From Pinus tabuliformis (taxonomy: Eukaryota; Streptophyta; Pinopsida; Pinales; Pinaceae), in contig CM062817.1 of the NCBI GenBank assembly GCA_031772625.1, positions 887,950,184 to 888,014,183 on the forward strand: a DNA stretch of 64,000 nt, read 5' to 3'. The notes below the pieces were generated by a model that was not told the origin of the DNA, did not search any database, and saw nothing but the letters and a program-made list of their open reading frames with translations. Position numbers and translations under genes: made by a program. Every line of letters begins with the position of its first letter. The first letter of the stretch is position 1. This document shows, piece after piece, positions 44,421 to 55,255 of the stretch.

Positions 44421-44746
44421 CATTATGCCTGTATGGTCGATCTTCTCGTCTTGCAGGGCAACTGGATGATGCAAATGCCGTTATTAAAAATATTCCCTTG
44501 AAAATTGATTTTCGGGTGTGGGGAGCCTTGCTTAGTGCATGCAGGATTCAGAGATGGTAGCAAGGAGGATTGTATAGTAAAATTTATATGTTCCATCACC
44601 AGAATATGGCTAAGCTTAAATGGTGGGGTATGGGGAGCCTTGCTAAGTACTTGCAGGATTTAGAGATGGTAGCAGGGAGGATTGTACAGTAAAATTTATA
44701 TGTTCCATCACCAGAATATGGTTGAGCTTAAATGGTGCAATTTTCA
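44421..44746 (+). pseudogene. PPR protein fragment (end of PPR tract, E-type motif)
   Basis: HYACMVDLL, then after a small deletion AGQLDDANAVIKNIPLKIDF, RVWGALLSACRIQR and, in another frame, NLYVPSPEYG. This is the typical end of plant PLS-class PPR proteins (HY.cMVDLLGRAG.L.eA...I..MP..pd..vWGaLLsACriH.n). Such proteins bind organelle RNA. A 114-bp tandem duplication (44519-44632, 44633-44746) lies within the fragment. The upstream PPR repeats and a DYW end are absent. Confidence 0.88.
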
Positions 44747-45435
44747 AATGAAAAGAATTAAAGAGGCAGTAGCAGTTGCATGAGTTGTAAAACAATTTTA
44801 TCAAAGACTATGGTCCAATACACTGTGAACAATGATCATGTGTAGCATTTTGGAGTCACTTCAAAATAAGGCAAATCATCAAAATTCTAATAAATGTTAA
44901 TATTATTGGATGTTTTAGTAAAGTCTCAATGATGTGTAATTCAATCAAACATGACACAGCCATTTCCCAAACAGAAATGTCTTTATTCCTAAAATAACCT
45001 ACAATTCATGAAAACTTCCCTTGCCTCATTATTCAAAGCTAGAAAACCCAATTCCACATATAGAGTTGAGAAGGAAAAATAACCTAATCATGCATCAATC
45101 TCATCTCCATACAAGCTTTTCAAGGAAGTAGAAGTACAACGACTAAATTCACCTCTTGATTTGGTGTCATAAGTTAACTAGGGGAACCTCCCCTCATCGG
45201 CTATTATATAAACTTGTCAATTACATATCTTTCGTTCTCTTACATGATGTGGCCTCGGCATTGAATTCAAGCTTCAAGCTTCCTGCAAATCTTTTCTCTG
45301 CATTGTAAATCCATTTTGATAATTCTCCGGATCCCATATACCATAACGAACTAGTCCGCTGTCCCACTTGTGACTTGTAAGACATTCAAAATAATCTTTT
45401 AGCCTACTATTAAAAGGTCTCTTGCCAAAGTTCAA
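44747..45435. other. AT-rich non-coding
   Basis: I see no gene or element signature here. Confidence 0.5.
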
Positions 45436-45640
45436 AATCAGATGAGGACTGAAGGTTGGAAAAATTCATAGCGGCATCAATTTTGTTCATTATGCTTTGG
45501 GGTTTGCTTTGGTAAACTTGAAATGTGGCTTAGAGTTCACAATCAGAGGACTGAAGGTTGGAAAAATTCATAGCCGCATCAATTTTGTTCATTATGCTTT
45601 AGGGTTTGCATTAAAATCTCCATAGTATTCATGGGATGCA
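45436..45640 (+). repeat. Tandem duplication of about 102 bp
   Basis: GAGGACTGAAGGTTGGAAAA...CATCAATTTTGTTCATTATG occurs at 45444 and 45546 with few differences. Confidence 0.85.
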
Positions 45641-45842
45641 TAGCTATAACAATCATCAAATTAGAATGTTTACAAGAGATCAGGAGACCCATATCTACAA
45701 TTATATTCCAAGGATGTAGTAGTAGATTCTAAATAAATTAGCAATGCAACAACATAAATGTTCACAACAAATTAACAAATTTAGAGATATCCACCTTCTT
45801 CAATAATGCACACACTACATGGATAATGGATTTCTGCATTTT

Positions 45843-45875
45843 ATGCCTTACGGCGTTTCCTTTGCAACATCTGGT
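45843..45875 (+). other. Second hairpin TATGCC-TTAC-GGCGTT, followed by CTGG/T
   Basis: Similar in stem and following bases (GGCGTTTCC versus GGCGTTCCC) to 36789-36806. CTGG followed by T lies 18 bases downstream of the stem. It could mark the 3' end of a Helitron-like element reaching leftwards. Confidence 0.3.
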
Positions 45876-45899
45876 GCAAATGCTAGTTAGGTATTGTTG

Positions 45900-46200
45900 A
45901 TATTAATTCATAGTTATCGCTTTACATTATGTCTTTAGTTCTATTTTTATGTTGTTTCAATTCGCTCAATTTATGTTGTTGTAATTTGATTAGTTTGCAT
46001 TGTTTTAATTCAATTATTTCATGCTGTTGCAATTCAGTTTGTTTATGTTGTTGCAATTCTTTTGTAATATATTATGTTACATGCAACAATTCCATTTGAT
46101 CACCTTTATCACATTTTTTTTTACTTTGCTACAATTAGCAGGTTTGTACTGTTACAATTCGATACTAAATTTCAATACTTTGTTTATGCGATTCAATGAC
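45900..46200. repeat. Degenerate GTTGCAATTC minisatellite
   Basis: About ten loose copies of GTTG(C/T)AATTC with T-rich spacers, related to the tract at 35990-36360. 46200-47040 is AT-rich without a gene. Confidence 0.65.
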
Positions 46201-47049
46201 AGCATTTGATGGTTTTGTTCAACAATAGAGTTGTATTTTATTTCTTTCATAAGCAAATAAATGAATTAATAAGTTTACATCACATTTCATCATCACAATA
46301 ATTGCAAGTCTATTATAGCATACAAGATTACTTTATCACTTCAACAAGTCACCTTATGATTCATATGTGATTTACTTTCTGGAAGAGTGAATTTGATTTT
46401 TTGCAATTTAGATTAGAAGTGTGATCTTTACATTTATGAAAAGTGTGGATTGGATTGTGAGCTTGGTGTGAAATTAGTTGGTGACTTGATGATGCATTAT
46501 AAATCTTGAACTGTGACAAACATATAAATTACTACAATTGCATTTACACAAACATAATTGTACTAATCATATATGGTGTATGGTCGTTCATAATTCTGTA
46601 TGAATTTTAGATTAAAAATTAAATGAACAACTCTTCAATTGTATGGAAAGAAATTTGAGTATAATTAGAAGGTCCATCATGTTTGGTGTAAGTTCTATGG
46701 AACTGTCATTAGTACAATCATTATTGTATTGTTTTTCTTTTTCTTTATAGATGAATTAGTTTTTTTATTTATTTATTTATGTATGTGAAGGATGATGTGT
46801 TAAATTCCAAGAAGTAGGGATCAATTAGGTTGATTTATTAGCACTTCAAAAGACCCCTTAGAACTAGCATTACAAACACATCTCAAGAAGGAAAGGAGCA
46901 CAATCAATCACATTATTTGAAACTTACCGTGAGCTCCGTCACTAAGAAAAAAACCAAATCTTCTATCTTGGAGTCAAAGATTGTATAAGGTTTTGAGCAA
47001 CCAGAAATATTATCCCCTGAGGATATAATTGGAGACCAATACTACCTTG

Positions 47050-47865
47050 AATGAGTTATGTTTCTCAAATTTCCAAAGGCACTTATAGAACAAGAGGACA
47101 AGGAAATGGCACACGAGGATGTCAAAGAGGACACTTCTACTTTCAAATTCCCAATACTAAAGACATATGTAAAGACTAAAATGAAGAACATCCCTCACTC
47201 TACCCTCCCTAATTTCCATGGTTTGTCACAAGAAGATCCTGACATGTTCTTGTTCAAGTTAGATGTAATTTTCTATAGTTATGATTACATGACTAATGCA
47301 CAAAAACTAAAATTATTCCCTGCCATGCTCATGAATGCAACTCTACATTAGTTCATGAGCCTTAATAAAGGAAACAACATATCATGTCATCAAATTAAGA
47401 AAAAGTTTTTGGAAATGTATCAAGACTATTGCAAGGATAAGGAAAGGAGGGAAGAAGTCTCTATGCTATAGAATGAGGACAAAATCCTTGAGGGTTATGT
47501 GGAAAGGTTCAAATACAACCTACATAGATTAAAGTGAGAAAAGTTGGCTCCCAAAACCTTGCATGTTTTTATTGCTAATAGAAATCTAGGATGAATGCAT
47601 GGAACTCCTCAACCTAATGGGTGGAGGAAACATTCCAGAGGAATTTAAAACAAACATATTGAGTTCCCTAAGCTCTTTATTGAATACTATGCAGATGAAG
47701 AAAAAAAAGGAAGAGGTAGAGAGGTAGAGTTAGACTTATCTATCTTTTGCCCAAAATGCAAAAGTAAACACCCATTTAAGGAGCACCCCTTGGGCCAAGT
47801 CAAGTTTTGTTGAATATGCATAAATACCATGCTACCAACAATTGTCCTTGTCTGTCGAGCTTCAT
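47050..47865 (+). pseudogene. Ty3/gypsy gag fragment with two zinc-like motifs
   Basis: The 97-codon frame 47058-47351 has NIPHSTLPNFHGLSQEDPDM, FLFKLDVIFYSYDY and AQKLKLFPAMLMNATLH (family FPK..G...EDPd.Fl.efd......y...aqKlklFp..Lk..AlrWfm). The following frames read KKKFLEMYQDYCKDKERREE and ILEGYVERFKYNL, then CPKCKSKHPFKEHPLGQ and, after a shift, HATNNCPCLSS. No protease or RT follows, so this is a separate element from the one starting near 48.7 kb. Confidence 0.8.
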
Positions 47866-47869
<4 letters not shown>

Positions 47870-47906
<37 letters not shown>

Positions 47907-47922
47907 GTGTGTGTGTGTGTGT
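47870..47922. repeat. Compound (AT)n(TG)n microsatellite
   Basis: About 17 AT units followed by about 9 TG units, directly after the gag zinc motif. Confidence 0.95.
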
Positions 47923-48239
47923 TGGGTCCTTCATTTTGGAGACAAATTTTTGTCATGTTTTGATGGTTGACCATATTTTGACCAAAGGTGACCGATGGTA
48001 AGTCACAGAGAAGGTAGTCAAGGAAGTAGAAGAAATCCGTGGAAGTCTTGCCATTGCAGAAGAATGACTAGGGAAATCAGGGCACATGCAGTCACAAACA
48101 AGTTGGAATGTTCGTTGACATCCAAGGAAGCAACTGTAACTGAGAAATAGAGGTAGTTGAAAAGGAAAGGGAGGAGCATCCAAGGAAGAAAGCAATAGTC
48201 CAAGCAAGTAGAGTGCTTAAAAAGGTCGAAGGAAAAGCT

Positions 48240-48700
48240 AGGGAAAAAGGGTGGAAGTGTACTAAAATATTGTCGTGAAGCCTATTGATCCCACAAGATT
48301 CTGTATTTATCTGGTCGTATATTAGATTATGTTCCTAGTCTTTGTTTTGTCGAGGAGGCTTCTCAGCCAAAGGTACTGATGTAATGCTTGCCTAAACTAA
48401 TGAAAGAGGAAGTTGCAAGGTTGTTTGATATTCTTCTTGTTTTAGGTTTATGTGTCCCCTCTTAAAATTTTATTATGAATGCATTTGTGAATTCTATTTC
48501 CTTTTGAATACTTTAGTTGTTGTCTTATGCAATGGTTGCATGTCTGATTCCTTGGTTCTGAGTTTAACAAGTATTGGTAGCATTTGTGCGATTTCCCTAA
48601 TGCTTGGTTCTATACTTTTAACCAAGTATGGTTGCAGCGTGCCTCAGGTGAGACTCCTTATTCTTCTTGAGTAAGGTGAAATGTTGGCGCTACACTAGAA
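48240..48700 (+). repeat. Possible 5' LTR end of the long gypsy element
   Basis: T-rich text of LTR type (R/U5-like), followed at 48683 by TTGGCGCTACACT. Many Athila/Tat-type gypsy elements use a primer site beginning TGGCGCC, so TGGCGCT could be a degraded one. No second copy was seen downstream. Confidence 0.4.
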
Positions 48701-48859
48701 TACATTGGACTCTATGCCTGAACCCAGGGTCTCAACATGATCACCATTTTTCGCCAATAAATGGTTCCATTGCCAAGACTTGAAAACTTCCAGAGGGGTA
48801 TGGAACATGGTGTCGAACATATTTAAGAAAGATATGCAAGATTGGTGGCATGAACAAGT

Positions 48860-50380
48860 AGAGTGGTTTGCCTCTCAACAAGCACAAATCTGTTACCAAA
48901 ATGTGAAGCGGCTGAAGGAAGAAATCCTATACGCGGAACCTGTAAGCGATTAGTACGAGAGATTTTGGTGCAAGTTCCCAGAGGAGTTCTACAATTGGTT
49001 GCGGAGACTGCAAATAAAAGAAAAGATCGAAAACTAAAGCCAATATCCTCTTACTTGGACCCAAGCAGATCTTATTGAACTACATCGGCTTGACATGGAC
49101 CTGACTTGAGCTGTCAACTTTTGGGTGCAGACCACTCTAGAGGGGTACATTATCGAGTTTTCTGCAAAGGGCCATCAATCCTTCTCTAAGCCCGAGGATA
49201 TATTCAAATAAGGGCTATGAGGAATACTGTTCAAGGAAATCTCATTGTGGATTAAAGTTCTAATGGTAGAAGAGAACTTTTTGGTGTTCTAGAGCCCACC
49301 CATGGCATCTTAAAGACACGATACTGGGAGATGGGCCTAAGGGGGGTATGCTACCTGGTTGGGAGCTATGAAAATAGTGGATAAATGGATGTGGATAAAT
49401 TTCGAAAGGATAGAGATCTGAGAGCACAAAGGAGAGCACAAATAGCTAGAGAATGGTGGGATAAAGCTTTGTAGGAGATCTATAAATGACAAAAGGAACT
49501 ACACCAAGCAAGAGTGGTGTTAATCAGTCCAAAGGTACGAGAAGGAGAAAGAAGTTGGATGAAGTTGCAGAGCGATGGGGATGATTCTAGAGTGAACCTT
49601 TGTCCAATGGGAGAGAATGAGATCACCACAGTGACAAAGGTTCAGAGAAGTAGTAGAGATTCCACCCCGCCAACAGAGATGAGAACGATAGATGGATCGG
49701 GCCCTACAGGTTATGAGAAAAGTTGAAATGATGACATGCACTTCACCATCAAAATATTATTTTTTGAGAATGATGTATCTCCTGCAAGTAGTGATTCATT
49801 GCCCAACTACTCAGTTAGTACCTCCCCCAACCTTCCCCTGGTACTTTATAACAACCCTGGTCAATTTTTTTCTAAGTTAGTTAAAGTTATAAAGGTCCAC
49901 AATGTACACACTGCCTATAAGGCTGGTCCCTCCAGTGGTAAAAATAGTAATTGCAGTTTGGGTCCTTGAGGATCATCAGAACCGGGTTCCCAAGGATTCA
50001 TACTCATTCCATCGGTTCAATCGTGTATGACCAGTAACATGGCGAGATCCTTTATAGATATCCTGAATTCTCTGGGAAAGGGAATGAAGATGTCGAACGA
50101 AATTGGTACCTACGCATGGCCATCTCTAGAGCTTTCCAAACTCTAGATGCCACGAAGCTTATTGAATTCTAGACCACTCTTCAAGACATAACACTGAGAT
50201 GGTTCGTCAAGTTGTCTGCACTACAACAGAATCGGGCAATAGATGAGGTTCGATGGGAGTTCATTCAAGAGTTTAAAATCCCTCAGGCTAACGACAAGCG
50301 CTATCAAAACTATGGGAAAGTAAGTAGAGGGAGGGTGAAACCACCTTGGAGATGATGCAAATATTTACGTGTTTTTTTTC
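48860..50380 (+). pseudogene. Gag, N-terminal and core parts
   Basis: 48860-49730 gives charged, coiled-coil-like frames (for example REWWDKAL...QKELHQARVV). From about 50050 the reading is clear: YPEFSGKGNEDVERNWYLRM (with one frame adjustment), AISRAFQTLDATKLIEF, TTLQDITLRWFVKLSALQ, then VRWEFIQEFKIPQANDKRYQ. This is the retrotransposon gag core (F.G...ed.e.w......a....d..k...f...L...A..Wf). It breaks off near 50380. Confidence 0.8.
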
Positions 50381-50399
50381 CATGATCTTGGGTCTAGGA

Positions 50400-52520
50400 T
50401 AGAATATTAGAATCTATGACACTACCAAACCAAGAATCACAATGATACTACTTTGCACCGGGGAAGATAAATAGGAGTAAATCTACTAGTGCACAAAATA
50501 TGGACAACTTTTTACAATTTTCAACCCAGCTTCGTTATATTAAATGACATATAATACAGTAGTATAGGGCTCCCGTACCAAGGATAATGGCCCTCATACA
50601 TCTATTGATACAAGAATACAAACTGGGGCTTAGAGTCAATACATCAACAACCAATCTACCCTCAACAAGATACTTTGACCATTTGGTTGTCGCATGCTAT
50701 CTTAGCTCCTCTTGATCATACCCTGTACCTACTCGGTCCTTCGGCTCCCGATCTGCAACACTGTCTCTATCAATGATCCACATCCATCTGGCCACTGAAC
50801 CTTAGTTATCCAATCTGCTCACTAGTTGTACCTTAGTCTATTAATGGCATAACACATCGAGACTCCTATTGAGTTGTTCATGAACAACTCTCACCTGCCC
50901 ATTGTTGCTCCTCAACTACTTAGGTACTTCAGCCCACTGTGGTCTTCCTACGCTACTCCAATGAATACCAACATAGGGCACAGAGGGTTTCCACCTATCA
51001 CTGTAAGATTTCCATCTCCCACAGTGAACACGAGCTAGGAGGACTGACCATCATCTTTTGTATAAGTCCTTCTCCACACACAAGTCTAGGGGTTCTCAAC
51101 TGCTCCGCTGGTTCATCAACCCTTGAGCTCAATAACTGCCACTGTAGCAACTACTTTTTTCCATCAAGGTGTTGCACATTGGGCTCCAATTTGTGCACTA
51201 TCACACCATCCTCCACCAGACCATAAATTCCCAATCCACATCCACACTTGTTCCACTCTCACACTTCCCTCCAACAGACCATGAGTGTCCAATCCTTGTT
51301 GTAGCATCTTCCTTTAGTTAGGGCATTCAAGCACCTAAGAAACCCCTCCACTTGGATGCCAATAGACTTCTCCTAGGACACCCATTCACCTGCAAGTTAC
51401 ATCAACTCAATAGGACTAACATACCTCTGCTCTGCAACGTCCTGTTGCTCCTCTTGACACATACACTACTATTGATGAACATCTCATAAGATGATCACTT
51501 AACTGTCCAATATAGGACCTACACCCACATAGCAACAAAATCAACAAGTGAAGATAACCATACATTATATTTTCCTCACTTGTCCTTGGCTCCTGGATAC
51601 TTATGACAGCCTTGGTTAAGGTATTTGACAACCCTAATTTTCTGTTGTAACTACCTGCATTTTCCTTCCAAAATAGGCCCACAAACTTTGTTGTTCCTTT
51701 CAATGACTGCGGCTTAGTCTGGATGCCTTCTAGGCCTCTCTACCATCTACATACGACTGAGCCAAAACCTGCAATATATCAAAAAGGCCTAAGGTCTATT
51801 TTAAAGACAAAATAGGCTTGATATGATCCTCCAATCCTTGTGATTGGACTTGAAGTGCATGCGACCTATTGTGAGGGTACTTCTAGGCCTTTTAGCCCTT
51901 CTCCAAGATACACCTAGACACCTACAATACACCCTATCACTTGCAGCTACTAAACATAGGGAGAATGTATCACTCTTGTGCCCAGAATCTACCTATATCT
52001 CTTCTTCATGCATGCGACCTCCTACCAGTTGAATTCAGACCTCCAAACACTCAAATAGAAACACAAAACATGTGCCCTTCTTTCCTTCACTAGGTCCTTT
52101 TCAACCTGCAGTTAATTCAGAGATACATCTCTTGATTTGTTACTCAAGGATGATGTTTTAATGGAGATAACTCCTCCCTAATATATATTCTTCTATGGGT
52201 AAAATGTCAAGCCCTTTTTGGAGCTCCTTTTGGCTAGCTAACCTACAACTTTGACATTTATGCCCATGTAATATTACCCTTATAACTTCAAAAATTCATA
52301 ACTCTACTTCGACAACTCGGAATTGAGGGATTCCACTTGCATATTTCTTGTCTTGATGTCCTCTATCATCTCAACCCATCACAAGTAGAAATACACACTT
52401 GGAGTTTCCCCAAACATTGATGGATGCGAAACCCCAAGCTTGGGTTTCAAGCCCACAAGGCCACTTGTGGAGATCCTTCCTCCAAACCCTCGACCCTTAA
52501 GGTTTAGAGTATCTTCCAAG
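50400..52520. mobile_element. Unidentified 2.1-kb insert in gag, LTR-like
   Basis: Interrupts gag between GETTLEMMQIF (about 50365) and KDAIGKLSYPVDP (about 52548). The text near 52200-52420 (minus strand: ...GTTGTCGAAGTAGAGTTATG..., AATGTCAAAGTTGTAGGTTA) resembles LTR sequence of long-LTR gypsy elements on the minus strand. Open frames (50939-51226, 51416-51703 minus, 51844-52032) show no motif. I could not fix termini or a duplication. Confidence 0.45.
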
Positions 52521-52539
52521 GTACAAAAATCAACATTAA

Positions 52540-53400
52540 GGATGCCATTGGAAAACTAAGCTACCCTGTTGACCCCAATCATCATCGAGATTGGTTTATC
52601 AAGGCACTACTACCATTCACGTGCACACCGTTTACTCAATAGAAGATTGATACTCTGTAGGACACCCTAGAACAAGAAATGCGAATCGAGGCCATGGAAG
52701 GATACCCACATCAACATTGAGGAGGAATGATATCCCTCAACCCCACTCTCATTGGATTGCAACATCAAATCATTGATTTGAGAGAGAATTTTAGGTACAT
52801 GCAGCGAGTGCAACCGTCACAACCACACATATGGTGTACCAACTTCCATGTCGAGGGCCATCATGGTATGAAGTTCCCAAGACTGAGAGGCACAAGCACT
52901 CTATTTATACTGGCAGGCCCCTCCAAATATTTACCCACTATCGGAGTTGTGCAGGTTGGTACGCAAGGGTTATATGCAGGGCGCACACAGTTCCATGCTT
53001 TTCCTAACCAACAAGGTACAACTCCAGGTGAATATTGTGAATATTGTGAAATTTGTAGGACATATGGAATTCTACCTTGCCTCTACTCACCACACAGATC
53101 AGTGTAGAGAAATCGATGCCCTAGCTAATCGGTTAGATCGTAATGCATACAAAATCAACTAAGATCCTCGAGTATGAGGAGGTGGAGGAACAAGGGGGGG
53201 AAGAACAAGAGGTAGAGGTCCGATCCGTTGTTACAACTGTGATCAATATGTGCATGTTGCAAGTGATTTTCCGCTACCCAGAAGACCCTAGTGCTCTCAG
53301 TGCAGGGTCAACACATGCAACAAAATATTGTCCATAGCTAATCACCAGATGGGAAGAGCACAACCAACAATGAGGAGAAAATATAATTAATGTCGAACCA
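52540..53400 (+). pseudogene. Gag C-terminal part with several zinc motifs
   Basis: KDAIGKLSYPVDPNHHRDWF, IKALLPFTCTPFTQ and EQEMRIEAMEGYPH close the gag core. Then WCTNFHVEGHHGMKFP (CC of the knuckle changed to F/F), GEYCEICRTYG, and after a shift GGGTRGGRTRGRGPIRCYNC, DQYVHVASDF, then CSQCRVNT and HATKYCP. At least three Cys/His modules can be made out, more than the one or two usual for gypsy gag. The arginine-glycine-rich stretch before CYNC would bind RNA. Confidence 0.78.
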
Positions 53401-53679
53401 AGAGAACCTGAGAAAACCCCCCTTTCAAACATTAATATAGTCACCCTGGGGGGGGAAGAAGACTAGAGCTGACTTTGGAGCTTCTAAATAACCAAGAATC
53501 ATAAAGTTGGCCTCACCAAAATGCTCGTACGATTCCAGCCAACAAAAGTAGTACCACAAATAAGCCACATATATTTTTAACAAATTGACTCCAATTGTTG
53601 AACTCCAAGGAGAACATCTAGAACCTCAAAATTTCATAAGCCCAGACCTATCCCAACTTAATTCCCAACCTATAGCAAA

Positions 53680-54370
53680 ATGGTTCAAGCTTTTCTGAAA
53701 ATTATGAATGACGAGCAGATGCTCAAACAATTGCGGGAAAAAATCAAAGTTGTTGTCAAATATGGGGCGTTCGGGGAAGGACTCATTTTTGCCAATTTAC
53801 CCAAAAGACACTCCAGACGGGTGCATAGGAACAAGAAAAGGATAGGGAGGGATTTCAAGTTGATGGCTAGATTGGAGGATTTCAAATCAAGGATACAATG
53901 CTAGACCTAGGTTCAGATGTGAATATCATGTTGAGAAAAACTTGGGAAGTCTTGGGAAGGCCGAAGTTGGCATTTTCTCTGATTCAATTACACATGGAAT
54001 CAGTATTGTATCCTCCCAATTGGATGCCTAGAGCTTATGGAGGTCAACACAGAAGGGGTAAATACTTATGCTAACTTCGAGGTAATAGATATTATGGGAG
54101 AGAAAGACCCCTATCCGACATTGCCATGAATAGATTGGGCCTTTGAAAGTTATGCAGTAATTGATATGAAGAGGGAGACAACGACCTTTGAAGTGGAGGG
54201 AGTCAGGGTGATCCAACCCATGGACCCCTACCAAGGGTCGAGGTTCACAGAGCTAGTGGATGATAGAGAAGAACCTGAGTTGTTGGACCAGTTGTACTGG
54301 CTAACGACATGAAAAATGGAAGACTACTTTAATCCTACAATAGGAGGATCTATCAACTGGAGAAGTGTTT
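53680..54370 (+). pseudogene. Aspartic protease and connector
   Basis: 53680-53904 has a 74-codon frame ending in DFKSRIQC. In the next frame DTMLDLGSDVNIMLRKTWEV gives the active site DLGS (family D(T/S/L)G(A/S)). Then IQLHMESVLYPPNW/YCILPIGCLELMEVNTEG, NTYANFEVIDIMGEKDPYPT and IDWAFESYAVIDMKRET (family il.GrpWl). Frameshifts are frequent. The acidic follow-up GVRVIQPMDPYQGSRFTE leads into the connector. Confidence 0.82.
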
Positions 54371-55255
54371 AGAGCTCTGAAGTTGGATATGAGGCTACAT
54401 GGGATGAATGGCAGTAGAGTAGACATGAGATCAACACCAGGTGCTGCGCCATGATCCACTGTATCCACTGGGTTGGTACTGAGGTATGAGAATTTTCTAT
54501 TTTTAATGGCATGCTTTTTTTTACTAATTTTATTAATGAATTTGATTCAACCATATCAGAAATACACAAAATACCCTTACTGGATGTCTCCCTCTAAGTG
54601 ACGTCGGCAAGGTGGGGGGGCTCTCATCACAACCATCTCAGAGAGTGGCAAGAGGTTAAGATAACATTGGTCACCATATTCGGGCATTCAAAGGACCGCC
54701 TGCCAAATGTCACCAAGTAGCACGGGAACACTTACCCTTAGAAATACTTATAATACTGTAAGGTCAGATGGGTCAGAGACGGAATTCGAGAAAACTTGTG
54801 GGTGCATAGCTTTTTCCACACTCCAGGGACATTTCTGCAATGTGGTATGTGAAGGAAGAGATAATAAGACAAAATAGTGAATGGGTCCGTATGGCGGCTC
54901 AATTTATTAGCTATTTTTCCTTCATTGATAACGACGAGAGGATAACAGCTACTCTGCAAGTTGTCAAAAGGGTCTTGTTCTCGATAGGACAGCTAACTGA
55001 GGGATACCTAGATTAGAACACCTTGGATCACATATATGAGTCGAGATTCCATGAATTTGTGGCTTGTGTAAAGATAAACCTAGAGCCTAATGGGGATGAT
55101 TTAGAGGAATTAAGGCATTTGACATTTAAGGAATTTTAAGGGGAGCGGAGCATCAAAGACAGACCTAGAACCCTTGGTCCACAACTGCTACCTCTGGAGT
55201 TGCGGAAGCATAATATCGACACTGAGGAGAAACCGAAATTAGCTTAAATTGGGGA
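54371..55255 (+). other. Connector between protease and RT, no clear domain
   Basis: The same strand and style as the flanking pol. Only short frames and no recognisable motif. It is probably a decayed part of the polyprotein. Confidence 0.4.

Noticed and set aside
44451-44456. TTGCAG as a splice acceptor in the PPR fragment
   Set aside because: PPR coding sequence (HYACMVDLL) is recognisable on both sides, so it is exon sequence that only resembles an acceptor.
47687-48207. Minus-strand frames with TYIYIYIY and leucine-rich segments
   Set aside because: They come from the microsatellite and the opposite strand of gag-like sequence.
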